Positions 48,739 through 58,662 are shown, numbered from the stretch's first letter. The stretch: 64,000 nucleotides of DNA from Neisseria zalophi (GCF_008807015.1 NZ_CP031700.1:2359694-2423693); one strand, 5' to 3'. Notes: generated from the sequence alone by a model not told the origin. Numbers and translations are program-made.

Positions 48739-49533
48739 ATGAATATAAACCAGCACACCACAGCCAATATCAGACTACCCGGAATCGGTATGCAAATCGC
48801 TTCTATTTTGGAAGAAAGAATTTTACAAAACGTGTATCCGATTGGTAGCAAATTACCACCCGAGCGGGCATTAGCAGCAGAATTTGATGTTTCCCGCCAG
48901 TCTATCCGTTCCGCATTACGTATTTTAGCCGTGCGTGGTATGCTGCACACGCGTCAAGGAGACGGTCATTACGTTTCCGGCGAGGTGGAAAAAAATTTCC
49001 ACTATGGCTGGGAAGATTTAATTGATGAACATCAGGGCATGGAAAACGAAGTCCTGGATTTCCGTCGCGGCATCGAAGGAATGTTGGCTGCCTTAGCCGC
49101 CCAAAGGCGTACTGAATCAGACCTGATAAGAATGCAAATGTGGTTGGATAAATTAAAAGAAGCCTATGCACACAACGACCTTGATCAACAATCAGCAGCA
49201 GATGTGGCTTTTCATCAAACTATCGCCGAAGCGGCACACAATATCTTATTTACCCGTCTTTCAGACGGCCTGCTACGCTTACTGACCAGCCAAACCAAAC
49301 GTAACCTAGGCAATATGTTCGGCGTATCCGATATACACATGCGACTTACTGACCAACATGAAGCCATCTATACAGCTATCCGACAACAAAACGTAGAGGC
49401 AGCCATGCAAGCAGCCTATCAACATTTAGATTATGTACAAAGCAGCCTGCTCCTCCAGCGTGAACAACAAGAGCGTGAAGCAGTTTCCCATGCTCTTGCT
49501 GCCGGAGATAAATATAAACCCGGCTTTAAATAA
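48739..49533 (+). CDS. GntR/FadR-family (FCD) transcriptional regulator of lactate use
   Basis: A 264-residue regulator. Residues about 15-80 form the GntR winged helix (KLPPERALAAEFDVSRQSIR, then GMLHTRQGDGHYV). Residues about 100-235 are an FCD effector domain with metal or carboxylate ligands in DVAFHQTIAEAAHN. It is divergent from lutA, and a matching palindromic operator lies between. Neisserial GdhR and enteric LldR are the closest functional models. The -10-like TATAAT at 48727-48732 ends six bases before the ATG, so the transcript may be leaderless. A DUS lies inside (SDGLL). Confidence 0.88.
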   Translation: MNINQHTTANIRLPGIGMQIASILEERILQNVYPIGSKLPPERALAAEFDVSRQSIRSALRILAVRGMLHTRQGDGHYVSGEVEKNFHYGWEDLIDEHQGMENEVLDFRRGIEGMLAALAAQRRTESDLIRMQMWLDKLKEAYAHNDLDQQSAADVAFHQTIAEAAHNILFTRLSDGLLRLLTSQTKRNLGNMFGVSDIHMRLTDQHEAIYTAIRQQNVEAAMQAAYQHLDYVQSSLLLQREQQEREAVSHALAAGDKYKPGFK

Positions 49534-49564
49534 GCATAAAACGAAGATAGTCGATATCATCTCA

Positions 49565-49593
49565 GGCCGTCTGAAAGCTTATTTCAGACGGCC
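49565..49593. terminator. DUS-pair terminator after the GntR regulator
   Basis: GGCCGTCTGAAA and TTTCAGACGGCC form a 12-bp stem around GCTTA, 32 bases after the stop. Confidence 0.8.
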
Positions 49594-49748
49594 ATGCAAT
49601 TTTCTTTAATACATTTTTACTAAAACACCTCCCTGAAAAGCCGAGTATCCGACTGTATGAAAATGTAAAGATTTTATTTTCAGCCCCTATTTTTATACTA
49701 ATCGTTTAGAATCAAATCTTTTCAAGAATCAAATTGAAGGCTGTCATT

Positions 49749-51581
49749 ATGACGTTGCAACGCACGATCAACTATACCCTTTCCGCCCTAACCATCGCGG
49801 TTTTAGCCGCTTGTTCCTCACAAGAACAACCTGTCGAACCGATTAAACGCGGCGATAGTTCGCATCTTTCTACCCAAGTTGCCGAAACACCCGCCAAAGT
49901 TTTATCCGATTACAATTTTTATCAAAGCGCACTGGCCGCAGCCAAACAAAATGACGATATGCTGCCTGCGCAATTCCTTGGACAAACCGCCGATAGCGCG
50001 ATGGTGGAAAACGTTCGCAACGAATGGCTGAAAAGCTTGGGCAGACGCGGCCAATGGCAACAATTCAACCAACAGTATGCCAAACTCGACAAAGCCGGCC
50101 GCGCACAAGAAGTACAATGCTATGCCGAATCCATCGGTAACGGCAGCGGCTTAGCACAAGAACTGGTCAAAGAAATCGGGCGTTTGCCGCAAGGCTGTAC
50201 CCGCCTTATCGAAAATGCTGCCGCATCAGGCCGTCTGAACAGCAAAGATGCATGGCGTCGCGTACGCGGCTTAATCAGCAACAACCAAATCACCGATGCC
50301 CGCAATTTGGCCGCCGCACTCGGCAGCCCCTTTGACGGCGGCGGACAAGGTGCGCAGGAATACAGCCTGATCAATGTGATCGGCAATAAATCCAAAAAAC
50401 AAACCAGCTCCGCAGGTCAACTAGAAAGCATGGCAGGCGGTCTGACACGCGAACAAATCGGATTTGCATGGGGTGTATTGGGGCATGCGCAAGCACTGCA
50501 ACAAAATATGTCAACCGCTTTTCAATATTACAGCCGTGCCGATCGCAGCCAACTGAGCGATGAGCAGTTCGAGTGGTATGCACGTTCGGCTTTACGTTTG
50601 CAACGTTGGAATGATTTGGCCGATATTATCGAAAGCATGCCCGCCAACTTAAAAAACAGCCCCACTTGGCAATATTGGCTGGCTCGCAGCTATACCACGC
50701 AAGGCAACCGTTCTAAAGCACGCGGCCTATATGAAAAAGCCGCCGCTTCCGGCCGCAATTTCTATGCCTTACTTTCTACCGAAGAATTAGGCAAACGGGT
50801 CAGCACCCGCAACAATGTCGGCAATGCTTCTAAAAACGAAGTTGCCCGCCTTGCCAAAAACGGCACCATTTCCCGCGCGTTATCTTTGTTTAAAGCCAGC
50901 CAAAACAGCGGCGATTGGCAGATGCGCCGGCAGGCACAAGCCGAATGGCGTTATGCTACCCGCGGCGCAAATGAAGATTTATTGCTGACTGCCGCCCAAT
51001 TGGCTTTCGACAACCAATTCTATGAAATGGCTGTTAACAGTGCGGAACGTACCGACAATAAATTGAACTACAATCTGCGCTATATTTCACCGTTTAAAGA
51101 CATGACCGTCCGCCGTGCCAACGAAGTCGGTATTGACCCTGCTTGGGTATACGGCTTAATCCGCCAAGAAAGCCGCTTTATGCTCGGTGCCCAATCCAGT
51201 GCCGGCGCCCAAGGGCTGATGCAGGTAATGCCGGCTACCGCCCGCGATATTGCCCGCAAAATCGGCATGAGCAGCAGCGAGTTATATACGATGGACGGCA
51301 ATATCCGTATGGGTACATGGTATATGGCCGACGCCAAACGACGGTTGCAAAATAATGAAGTGATGGCAACGGCAGGCTATAACGCAGGCCCCGGCCGTGC
51401 ACGCAATTGGCAGGCTTCCGTTCCCCTCGAAGGCGCGATTTATGCCGAGACCATCCCCTTTAATGAAACCCGCGATTATGTGAAAAAAGTAATGACCAAT
51501 GCCACTTATTACGCCAGCCTGTTTAACGAACCGCAAACCTCGTTAAAACGACGTATGGGCACCGTACCAGGAAGAAATTAA
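49749..51581 (+). CDS. ltgA: Soluble-type lytic transglycosylase, lipoprotein (LtgA-like)
   Basis: Cleaves peptidoglycan to 1,6-anhydro-muropeptides. ATG 49749 with GAAGG in front is the start (an earlier TTG at 49734 is not). The 610-residue protein has a lipoprotein signal with LAAC, so Cys 22 is lipidated. A long superhelical U-domain follows (about 40-440). The SLT catalytic domain has the catalytic Glu in GLIRQESRF, then SAGAQGLMQVMPATA and the NAGPGRARNW block. Gonococcal LtgA releases cytotoxic fragments; ampG in this window would recycle them. Confidence 0.93.
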   Translation: MTLQRTINYTLSALTIAVLAACSSQEQPVEPIKRGDSSHLSTQVAETPAKVLSDYNFYQSALAAAKQNDDMLPAQFLGQTADSAMVENVRNEWLKSLGRRGQWQQFNQQYAKLDKAGRAQEVQCYAESIGNGSGLAQELVKEIGRLPQGCTRLIENAAASGRLNSKDAWRRVRGLISNNQITDARNLAAALGSPFDGGGQGAQEYSLINVIGNKSKKQTSSAGQLESMAGGLTREQIGFAWGVLGHAQALQQNMSTAFQYYSRADRSQLSDEQFEWYARSALRLQRWNDLADIIESMPANLKNSPTWQYWLARSYTTQGNRSKARGLYEKAAASGRNFYALLSTEELGKRVSTRNNVGNASKNEVARLAKNGTISRALSLFKASQNSGDWQMRRQAQAEWRYATRGANEDLLLTAAQLAFDNQFYEMAVNSAERTDNKLNYNLRYISPFKDMTVRRANEVGIDPAWVYGLIRQESRFMLGAQSSAGAQGLMQVMPATARDIARKIGMSSSELYTMDGNIRMGTWYMADAKRRLQNNEVMATAGYNAGPGRARNWQASVPLEGAIYAETIPFNETRDYVKKVMTNATYYASLFNEPQTSLKRRMGTVPGRN

Positions 51582-51606
51582 ACTGATTGTTTATTTGGTA
51601 TATCAG

Positions 51607-51635
51607 GCCGTCTGAAACTTTTCAGACGGCTTTTT
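51607..51635. terminator. DUS-pair terminator after ltgA
   Basis: GCCGTCTGAAA and TTTCAGACGGC form a stem followed by TTTTT. A further single DUS is at 51693-51704. Confidence 0.87.
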
Positions 51636-51817
51636 CAATACATTCAAATAAAATATTGTGATACCGCTAATATTCGAACAACCCTCTTTTGAAGGCCGTC
51701 TGAATCACATTCGGCATATTCGAAATATCATTTATTTTTACTGTACAGTGCTACAATAATCCAAATATTCCCCTGATTACATTAATTATTGTCTTCACCG
51801 GAAAAAAGGATATCGAT

Positions 51818-52600
51818 ATGTTAGGCGCTGCGATTGGTGATATTGTCGGTTCCCGTTTCGAAACCGCCAATCATAAAAGTACGGACTTCACACTATTTAC
51901 CCCCGAATGTAACTTTACCGACGATACCGTCTGCACCGTTGCGGTTGCCGAGTGGGTATTGTCGGGCTGTAAAACCAATCTTGCCGAAATCATGCAAAAG
52001 TGGTGTCGCCGTTATCCGAATCCTGCCGGAAAATATGGTGAATCGTTTAACCATTGGATTTGGCAGGATCATCCGCAACCTTATAATAGTTGGGGAAATG
52101 GTTCTGCCATGCGGGTATCGGCTGTCGGCTGGATGTTTGACACACTGGAAGCGACGCTTGCCTATGCACGGGCTTCCGCAGAAATCACCCATAACCACCC
52201 CGAAGGTATTAAGGGTGCACAAGCTATAGCGGCAGCCATTTTTTGGGCACGGTCAGGCTACGATAAAGAATGTATTCGGGAAAAAATCATACGCTCTTTC
52301 GGTTATGCTTTAAATTTTACTTGCGATGAAATACGGCCGTCTTATACGTTTCACTCAAGCAGCGCCGAATCGGTGCCTCAAGCATTAACGGCTTTTTTAG
52401 AAAGTGACGGCTTCGAACATGCCATCCGTTTGGCTGTTTCTTTAGGCGGCGACAGCGATACTCTTGCCGCGATTGCCGGCAGCATTGCCGAAGCCTTTTA
52501 TTACCCTATTCCCCAACCCATCCGACAGCAGGCATTAACGATACTACCAACAGATATGGCTGATATTTTATGCTCCATTCCAAGCACCTCTCTTTTTTGA
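51818..52600 (+). CDS. ADP-ribosylglycohydrolase-family protein
   Basis: A 260-residue protein of the DraG/ARH fold, which removes ADP-ribose from proteins or cleaves related linkages. MLGAAIGDIVGSRFE is the family start; metal-binding acids are in FTDDT (34-36) and near the C-terminus in GGDSDT (210-215). The family is about 250-300 long and the sequence is complete. It stands alone with a GGAAAAAAGGA-type ribosome-binding site. Its substrate is unknown; without a partner ADP-ribosyltransferase in the window, no pathway can be given. Confidence 0.88.
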   Translation: MLGAAIGDIVGSRFETANHKSTDFTLFTPECNFTDDTVCTVAVAEWVLSGCKTNLAEIMQKWCRRYPNPAGKYGESFNHWIWQDHPQPYNSWGNGSAMRVSAVGWMFDTLEATLAYARASAEITHNHPEGIKGAQAIAAAIFWARSGYDKECIREKIIRSFGYALNFTCDEIRPSYTFHSSSAESVPQALTAFLESDGFEHAIRLAVSLGGDSDTLAAIAGSIAEAFYYPIPQPIRQQALTILPTDMADILCSIPSTSLF

Positions 52601-52927
52601 AACAAAGCGTTCAAATAAAAATAGCAAGTAAACCTAGGCTAAAAATATGACGCACTTTAAAGCCGTTCATTATTAAAATCAGAGAGAATTATCAAAACGA
52701 CAATAAAATTGAAATATTACGGTATATTTAACAATAAAATGATTGGCAAAAAGCAGTTTGAAATAATAACAATATAAATATATTATATTTAATAAGTTTT
52801 TATTTTTAATCAATATTTGTGCAGTATAACAATTCAAATGATAGACATATTACACTTTGATTATTGACAATCACTTTACAATTGTTATGATATAACATTC
52901 GATATTTAAATAATATAATGAATCATA
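52601..52927. other. AT-rich spacer carrying the receptor promoter
   Basis: Apart from the promoter and Zur box near its right end, no gene, terminator stem or DUS was noticed. Confidence 0.7.
52864..52897 (+). promoter_or_regulatory. Promoter with Zur box upstream of the TonB-dependent receptor
   Basis: TTGACA (52864-52869) is 16 bases from TATGAT (52886-52891), and TGTTATGATATAACA (52883-52897) covers that -10. The latter fits the neisserial Zur consensus TGTTATDNHATAACA at every position. A zinc-loaded Zur bound here would block polymerase. Confidence 0.82.
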
Positions 52928-55447
52928 ATGGCAAATCAAAAAACTTATTGGGCATTTCTGCTTCCTATTTCATCCGTAGCTTTGGCAAATCCATCGGAAA
53001 CAGCAGTACAAACGGTGGAAATGGATGCCATTTCCGTTCAAGCCAGGCGTTATCCCAACCGTGTCGGCGGGCAACAAATATGGAATCGGCAAAAATTAGC
53101 CGATTATCCTAAAAGTAATAGTACAATCAACGACTTATTAAGAACCACACCCGGTGTACAATTTTCCAAAACAGAAGGAACCGCCGACAGTGCCGGTGAA
53201 GTCGCGCCACCCAATATTTCTTTTCATGGTGAGAAATTCTATAACAATCAATTTACTATCGATGGCGTAGGCAACAACAGCAATTTTAATCCGGCACACA
53301 ATGGCTCGGATACCCAGCTTGATGCCGATACCATTAATTCTCACACGACCGGCGAATTACCTGCCGGACACCCACAGGCTTTTTGGGTCAGCCCTTCATT
53401 ATTAGAACGCTTATCGGTTTATGACAGCAATGTTCCCGCCAAATACGGCCGCTTTACCGGCGGCGTGGTCGATGGAAACCTAATCAAAGCCGACAAAACC
53501 CAAGCATCGGGAAGTTTGTCGTACCGGACATCCCGAGATCAGTGGACGCATTACTATATTGATCCGCTTTATGCCGACGAATACCGTGCCGGACAATCGC
53601 CCGACACACAACCCAAATTCAGGAAACATGAAGCCAACCTGATAGTGAACCAACCAATCGGCCAAGACTCTGCGGTTTTATTTGCCTATAACCGCCAGCA
53701 GTCATCCATTCCGCTTTACCATCAGCATCTGAACCAACAGACCAAACAAAAGCGCTTGGCTGAAACGTTTTTATTGAAAGGCACACACTACCTCAATGAA
53801 AACAATGTTTTATCTGCCACCGCCATGTATTCCCCCCACTCCGCCACTTATTATCCGGCAAACTATAAAGACGGGCGGTTTACCAACAGCGGCGGCGGTT
53901 GGCGTGTTGACTTAGACTGGGAACACGATGCCGATTTTGGCAAAATGTACAGTAAGCTGAGCTATCGGCGTACCGAAGAAAAAACGGCATACGATCACGA
54001 CAACCTTTATCGTTACCGCGACAATACGCCATCCATCAATTGGACGACACACCCCGAAGTGGAAGAAGCCGCACGAGGCGGCATCGGCACCAGCCGCTCT
54101 TTCGGCAATCATTGGAATATCCAACAAAATTTTGAATTCAATACGTTAAACTGGGGCGAATCCAACCACACCCTCAACGCAGGTTGGGAAGCCGAATATG
54201 CAGACCAAGGCTTTGAGCGGAAGAAACCCACTATTATATACAGTGGCGCTATGCATACCGACCGCCAAGATTGTACCGACTGCATTCCGGGCGAACAGTT
54301 TTTTACCGGCTACGCATACAATTACCCTGCTCACATCAAGGTCGGCACCCACAATCTTGCCCTATACCTAGAAGACCAAATCGAAACCGAAAACTGGCTG
54401 TTAAGACCCGGTATCCGGTTGGACTATAACGGTTTTCTCAAAAATACCGATATTGCACCCCGATTCGCCTTCCAATATCACCTGCCCATTAAAGCGGCTG
54501 ACCTGCACCTGATCGGTGGTGCCAACCGTTATTATGGCAGCGAGATGTTGACCTATAAATTACGCAGCGCCTATGTTTTCCAAAGGAATTTCGACCGTTT
54601 CGATATCGATGATCCGTGGACATCACGCGAATTGGCCGAACCCCGCTACGACACCAGCGAACTCAAAACCCCATATAGCGACGAACTCAATCTCGGTATC
54701 CGTCAATATATCGGCAATAGCCAATGGCAGCTTAAATGGGTGCGCCGTAAAAGTAGAAATCAATTTCTCACCCAAGAGCGTATTGGCGACAATGGCCTGA
54801 CCTACCGTGTTTTAAGCAATACCGGACGTGCTGATAATGATACTTTCAGCTTCAATGCCGGCCTAAACCGCCCTTGGCAATTGGGTGCGGTAGAGCTGGA
54901 TTGGCAAGTCGGCGCCGAATACAACAAACGCCGCTCGAATCAAATCGGCACTTTCCAAAATTATGATTGGGACGAGTGGAATGTTAAAAAAGTGATGGTT
55001 GACGGCACTTTGAAAAACCCCGACCAACTACCTGCTATGGACTTTAACCAACCGTGGACAGCTTTTCTCGAAACCCGGTTGACCATACCGAAATGGCATT
55101 TCAAATGGCTGCAACGCCTGCGCTATTCCGCCCCGCATGCTGAATACATTCAAGAAAATATCCGCTGCACCCCCGACAGAGCCAACCTTTGCCAAGGCTA
55201 TGTCGGCAATCTGAGTAAGTTTGATCGGATTCGCTACAACAGATCTTTATTGGCCGACTGGCATTTCTCATGGGAAAAGCCAATCACAAAAACACAAAAG
55301 CTTGAATTAAATTTTGATATATTGAATGTATTCAACCGTAAAATTGTCGGCAAGAAAGTATATACACCCGAATGGCAAGAGAAAAAACGTGATCTCTCTT
55401 ATAAAATAGGCCGTCAGTTCTGGTTTGGTGCCAAATACTCTTGGTAA
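52928..55447 (+). CDS. TonB-dependent outer-membrane receptor, probably zinc-regulated
   Basis: A 839-residue protein with a short signal peptide (about 1-20), a TonB box-like segment (EMDAISV, about 31-37), a plug domain (INDLLRTTPGVQFS, then FTIDGVGNNSNFN and YGRFTGGVV) and a long beta-barrel ending in Trp (KYSW). Two Cys pairs occur in the barrel (CTDC and an IRC...LC pair), probably in surface loops. It is not obviously ZnuD or TdfH/CbpA by sequence. The Zur box in the promoter suggests zinc or a zinc-bound host ligand; TonB-ExbB-ExbD would drive it. Confidence 0.88.
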   Translation: MANQKTYWAFLLPISSVALANPSETAVQTVEMDAISVQARRYPNRVGGQQIWNRQKLADYPKSNSTINDLLRTTPGVQFSKTEGTADSAGEVAPPNISFHGEKFYNNQFTIDGVGNNSNFNPAHNGSDTQLDADTINSHTTGELPAGHPQAFWVSPSLLERLSVYDSNVPAKYGRFTGGVVDGNLIKADKTQASGSLSYRTSRDQWTHYYIDPLYADEYRAGQSPDTQPKFRKHEANLIVNQPIGQDSAVLFAYNRQQSSIPLYHQHLNQQTKQKRLAETFLLKGTHYLNENNVLSATAMYSPHSATYYPANYKDGRFTNSGGGWRVDLDWEHDADFGKMYSKLSYRRTEEKTAYDHDNLYRYRDNTPSINWTTHPEVEEAARGGIGTSRSFGNHWNIQQNFEFNTLNWGESNHTLNAGWEAEYADQGFERKKPTIIYSGAMHTDRQDCTDCIPGEQFFTGYAYNYPAHIKVGTHNLALYLEDQIETENWLLRPGIRLDYNGFLKNTDIAPRFAFQYHLPIKAADLHLIGGANRYYGSEMLTYKLRSAYVFQRNFDRFDIDDPWTSRELAEPRYDTSELKTPYSDELNLGIRQYIGNSQWQLKWVRRKSRNQFLTQERIGDNGLTYRVLSNTGRADNDTFSFNAGLNRPWQLGAVELDWQVGAEYNKRRSNQIGTFQNYDWDEWNVKKVMVDGTLKNPDQLPAMDFNQPWTAFLETRLTIPKWHFKWLQRLRYSAPHAEYIQENIRCTPDRANLCQGYVGNLSKFDRIRYNRSLLADWHFSWEKPITKTQKLELNFDILNVFNRKIVGKKVYTPEWQEKKRDLSYKIGRQFWFGAKYSW

Positions 55448-55459
55448 TACATCCATCTT

Positions 55460-55492
55460 AAAGGCCGTCTGAAAACTTTTCAGACGGCCTTT
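55460..55492. terminator. DUS-pair terminator after the TonB-dependent receptor
   Basis: AAAGGCCGTCTGAAA and TTTCAGACGGCCTTT form a stem around a 3-base centre 12 bases after the receptor stop. Confidence 0.9.
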
Positions 55493-55574
55493 CAAACATT
55501 TCATTCAACAAACGGATATTTTCAGATAAGATTACGTTTGCTTGAAAATCGAAAAAAACAAGGATAATAACAAT

Positions 55575-56204
55575 ATGGATGATAATAAACAGAAACTACA
55601 GCAAGGTCTGAGCAAACTGGGCCTCACGCTTTCTACTGTACAACAACTGCTTCTGCTCGAATATGTTGCCCTATTAAAAAAATGGAACAGCACTTATAAC
55701 CTAACCGCCCTGCGCGACGAATCCACCATGATCAGCCATCATGTGTTAGACAGCCTCACACTATTGCCCTATATCGAAGGCACGAAAACATTAATGGATG
55801 TCGGCTCGGGCGGCGGTATGCCGGGGATTCCCACCGCCATCTGCCGACCGGATTTGCAAATCACTTTATTAGACTCCAATACCAAAAAAACCTCTTTTTT
55901 ACAGCAGGCCGTGATTGAATTGGGCTTAACTAATGTTACCGTTACCGGCGGACGGGTAGAAGCGATGCACGATAAAAAAGTAGATGTTGTCACCAGCCGC
56001 GCCTTTGCCGAACTGGCCGACTTTATTACTTTAACCAAGCACCTACTCAACGAAAACGGCTACTGGGCAGCCATGAAAGGCGTTTATCCTTATGAAGAGC
56101 TGGAACATGTACCCGATTGGGTTGAAGTGGTGAAAGTGGAAAAAATCGAAGTACCTATGTTGGCAGCCGAACGGCATATGGTGATTATGAAACCGAAGTC
56201 ATAA
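55575..56204 (+). CDS. rsmG: 16S rRNA (guanine(527)-N7)-methyltransferase
   Basis: Methylates G527 of 16S rRNA. From ATG 55575 (AAGGAT about 11 bases upstream) it is 209 residues, the family length; an upstream TTG at 55542 is possible but unlikely. The SAM-binding block DVGSGGGMPGIPTAICRP and TSRAFAEL are present. It is normally near mnmG or parAB; here it stands alone with DUS hairpins on both sides. Confidence 0.95.
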   Translation: MDDNKQKLQQGLSKLGLTLSTVQQLLLLEYVALLKKWNSTYNLTALRDESTMISHHVLDSLTLLPYIEGTKTLMDVGSGGGMPGIPTAICRPDLQITLLDSNTKKTSFLQQAVIELGLTNVTVTGGRVEAMHDKKVDVVTSRAFAELADFITLTKHLLNENGYWAAMKGVYPYEELEHVPDWVEVVKVEKIEVPMLAAERHMVIMKPKS

Positions 56205-56225
56205 AAAGAATGAATACCTTATCCT

Positions 56226-56258
56226 AAAGGCCGTCTGAAAAATTTCAGACGGCCTTTT
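56226..56258. terminator. DUS-pair terminator between rsmG and the DMP19-like gene
   Basis: AAAGGCCGTCTGAAA and TTTCAGACGGCCTTT form a stem around AAA between convergent genes, so it can serve both. Confidence 0.88.
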
Positions 56259-56286
56259 ATCATCTTGTAAATAAAGCGTTTCATTA

Positions 56287-56781
56287 CTATGTACGATGAC
56301 CGATCGCAACAAACTTTTCCTGATTCGCCAACACATATTCAACAGCGGCAGCCAAGTCTTCATCAGCAGCTTCGTAGTAATCACCATCTGCCTCTTCAAA
56401 AACATCAAACTGCGCTCGGATTTCATCCAACGGCTTATCTTGTTCGGCTAATTTTTCGATGACTTCACCATACTTAAGATAAAGGGCTTTTACTTTATCT
56501 ATCACCTTTGGGGTCGGTTTGATACGCCAGCGGCGCAAACTGTCTGCCACGGGGTTCATAAAAATATATTCGCCATAGCCTGCGGCAATCAGCTGCAAAA
56601 ATCCGCCTTCCTGCACTTGGCTGTCGAGATAGCAATACGCCAGCAGGGTATGCTGTTCGTCATTGAGTGCATCCATCCCGTGCACTTCGCTGTATTCGAT
56701 ATAAGCCGCTGCCAAAGTATAAAGAAACTCGGCAGGGTTTTGTGGATCCAAGCTGTTTAAATCAATTATCTGTTCAGCCAT
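56287..56781 (-). CDS. DMP19-like acidic protein (DUF4375)
   Basis: A 164-residue protein very rich in Asp and Glu, of the DUF4375 type (QEGGFLQLIAAGYGEYIF). In Neisseria meningitidis DMP19 is a dimeric DNA-mimic protein that binds the repressor NHTF and lifts its repression; this gene looks like that family, with similar length. Identity as true DMP19 is inferred. It ends 6 bases downstream of lapB's stop side and on the same strand, so it may be co-transcribed with lapA-lapB. Confidence 0.75.
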   Translation of the reverse strand: MAEQIIDLNSLDPQNPAEFLYTLAAAYIEYSEVHGMDALNDEQHTLLAYCYLDSQVQEGGFLQLIAAGYGEYIFMNPVADSLRRWRIKPTPKVIDKVKALYLKYGEVIEKLAEQDKPLDEIRAQFDVFEEADGDYYEAADEDLAAAVEYVLANQEKFVAIGHRT

Positions 56782-56787
56782 ACAAAC

Positions 56788-57957
56788 CTATACTTCGATA
56801 CGGTTGGGGGTAAATGTTTCCCATTTGTTGCATGCCGGACAATGCCAGAAAAACACTTGCGATTTAAAATGGCAGTTGCGGCAACGGTACATCACCGATT
56901 TTTGCAATTGCCGCCCGATAACCGAACGCATCATATCGGCATCGGCTTTCCATTCGGGGTTCAGTTCGCTCAATTGCAAACCAAGCAAACGGTATACACC
57001 GCTTAAATCGGGCTTCTGGCGCACCAACTCAACGGCCGTTTGCGCCGCTTGGCTTTCTCCTTCCAACAACAAGGATTTTTCATAAATCACATTGATTAAA
57101 TCCAGCTGGGGAAAGGTTTTCATATAACCAATTAAAATATTCAAACCTTCACGCGGTTTGCCCAAAGCATCATAGGCATCATACAAACGCTCACCGACCA
57201 TGCTCAGATATTCGTGGTTTTGCTTTTCGATGGCGGTATAGGCATCAATGGCAGCACCGAAATTACCCTGCTTCTGTTCGATATCGCCCAAAATCATATT
57301 GGCACGGGTACATTTTTTATTGATATCCAACGCCTTATGCGCATATCCGCATGCCGCTTCAAAATCTGAACGAAACAGGGCGGCCTGCGCCAGTTCGCAA
57401 TAGAATTGCGCGGTTTCAAACTGATAAGTACGTTCATCATGGCTCAACAATTGTGCCATTTCAATGGCTTTTTCCCAATCGCGGTCTTGTTGGTAAATGC
57501 CCAATAAAACCTGCCGTGCTTCTTTGGCCATATTGCCGTTTTGCAAATTCAAAAAAATCTGCTCGGCACGGTCTACCAATCCGGCACTTTGATAATTCTG
57601 CCCCAATTCAAACAATACCCGCTCGCGCTTATCGCCCACGGTATCGGGCGAATCAAGCAAAGCCTGATGCATGTGGATAGCCTTATCATTCTCACCGCGC
57701 TGGCGATACAACTTACCCAAAGTCAGATTCAAATCATAAGATTGCGGCTGTTGGTCGATCACTTCTGCCAATTCCCGGGCGGCTTTGCCGGTTTTTCTAT
57801 CCACTAAGGCATCAAGGCTTTTATAAAAACCGCTGGGCACAGATTTGGCCTGCTTCAACACGGTTTTCATATCCACCCGCGCAGCAAACCAACCCATAGC
57901 AAAAAATACCGGTAATAAGATAATCGGCAACAGCAACATCCAGATTTCGGTTTCCAT
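56788..57957 (-). CDS. lapB: Lipopolysaccharide assembly protein B
   Basis: LapB (YciM) adjusts LPS/LOS synthesis, in E. coli by promoting FtsH cleavage of LpxC. The 389-residue product has an N-terminal transmembrane anchor (about 5-22), a series of TPR repeats (about 45-330) and a C-terminal rubredoxin-like metal knuckle with CRNC and CPAC. It lies 6 bases behind lapA. Confidence 0.93.
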   Translation of the reverse strand: METEIWMLLLPIILLPVFFAMGWFAARVDMKTVLKQAKSVPSGFYKSLDALVDRKTGKAARELAEVIDQQPQSYDLNLTLGKLYRQRGENDKAIHMHQALLDSPDTVGDKRERVLFELGQNYQSAGLVDRAEQIFLNLQNGNMAKEARQVLLGIYQQDRDWEKAIEMAQLLSHDERTYQFETAQFYCELAQAALFRSDFEAACGYAHKALDINKKCTRANMILGDIEQKQGNFGAAIDAYTAIEKQNHEYLSMVGERLYDAYDALGKPREGLNILIGYMKTFPQLDLINVIYEKSLLLEGESQAAQTAVELVRQKPDLSGVYRLLGLQLSELNPEWKADADMMRSVIGRQLQKSVMYRCRNCHFKSQVFFWHCPACNKWETFTPNRIEV

Positions 57958-57963
57958 GCAGAC

Positions 57964-58290
57964 TTATTCCTTGTGTTCGGTCGGCATGGTCGTGTTGGCG
58001 GCAGGATTGTGCGGCACCAATAAATCCTGTTCGGTCAGGCGGGCAGTTTTTTTCACTTCAGCACGCAAACGGGTATTTTCACCGCGCAGCGTCAGCAAAC
58101 GGCCGAATAATGCGAATACACCGAAAATTGCGCCCACCAAAAATGCGCCGAATAAAACGACGATTAAAGGTGTGTTGATGCCTTGTGCCGGTAAATAGAA
58201 AAATTCTACCTGTTGGGTATTGCTGATAGCCAGCAATAAAAAAATCAATAAAATAAGTAATTTGATAATGCCGGAAATAATTTTCATCAA
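57964..58290 (-). CDS. lapA: Lipopolysaccharide assembly protein A domain (DUF1049)
   Basis: A 108-residue inner-membrane protein with two hydrophobic helices (about 5-25 and 42-65) and a short charged C-terminal tail, the LapA/DUF1049 layout. It precedes lapB by 6 bases, the usual lapAB order. The first of two tandem ATGs is at 58290. Confidence 0.9.
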   Translation of the reverse strand: MMKIISGIIKLLILLIFLLLAISNTQQVEFFYLPAQGINTPLIVVLFGAFLVGAIFGVFALFGRLLTLRGENTRLRAEVKKTARLTEQDLLVPHNPAANTTMPTEHKE

Positions 58291-58662
58291 ATTCTCCGAT
58301 TCTTTATTCTCTAAAAGTTAGCGGCCGGATACCCGTCAGCGGCATCCGATTAATTTAACAGTTTAAACGATTTAACTGTTTTCGTGTATATATGCATGGC
58401 TTCCCCCGATGTGTCGGATACTCTGCCTCAAGCCCGAAACTTATCGGCCAATATAAGCCATACAATAAAGTACACCTTTAAAATCATTAAATTACCATAC
58501 CAAAACACTGGAATTTCATGCTTGATATACATACCCTATCGCTTTGTTTATCCGGCTTTAGGCCGTCTGAAATAAATCTTTTCAGACGGCCTCCATACTT
58601 CATTGATACAATATCGCTTTTCGTTTTCTTAAAACTGCCGCAATGCGGTTTGATTGTTGATT
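58291..58662. other. Spacer between lapA and ampG
   Basis: Divergent promoter region. It carries a DUS pair (AGGCCGTCTGAAA ... TTTTCAGACGGCC, 58560-58592) about 70 bases before ampG. A 63-codon frame at 58384-58575 lacks a ribosome-binding site and family signature and I do not call it. Confidence 0.65.
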
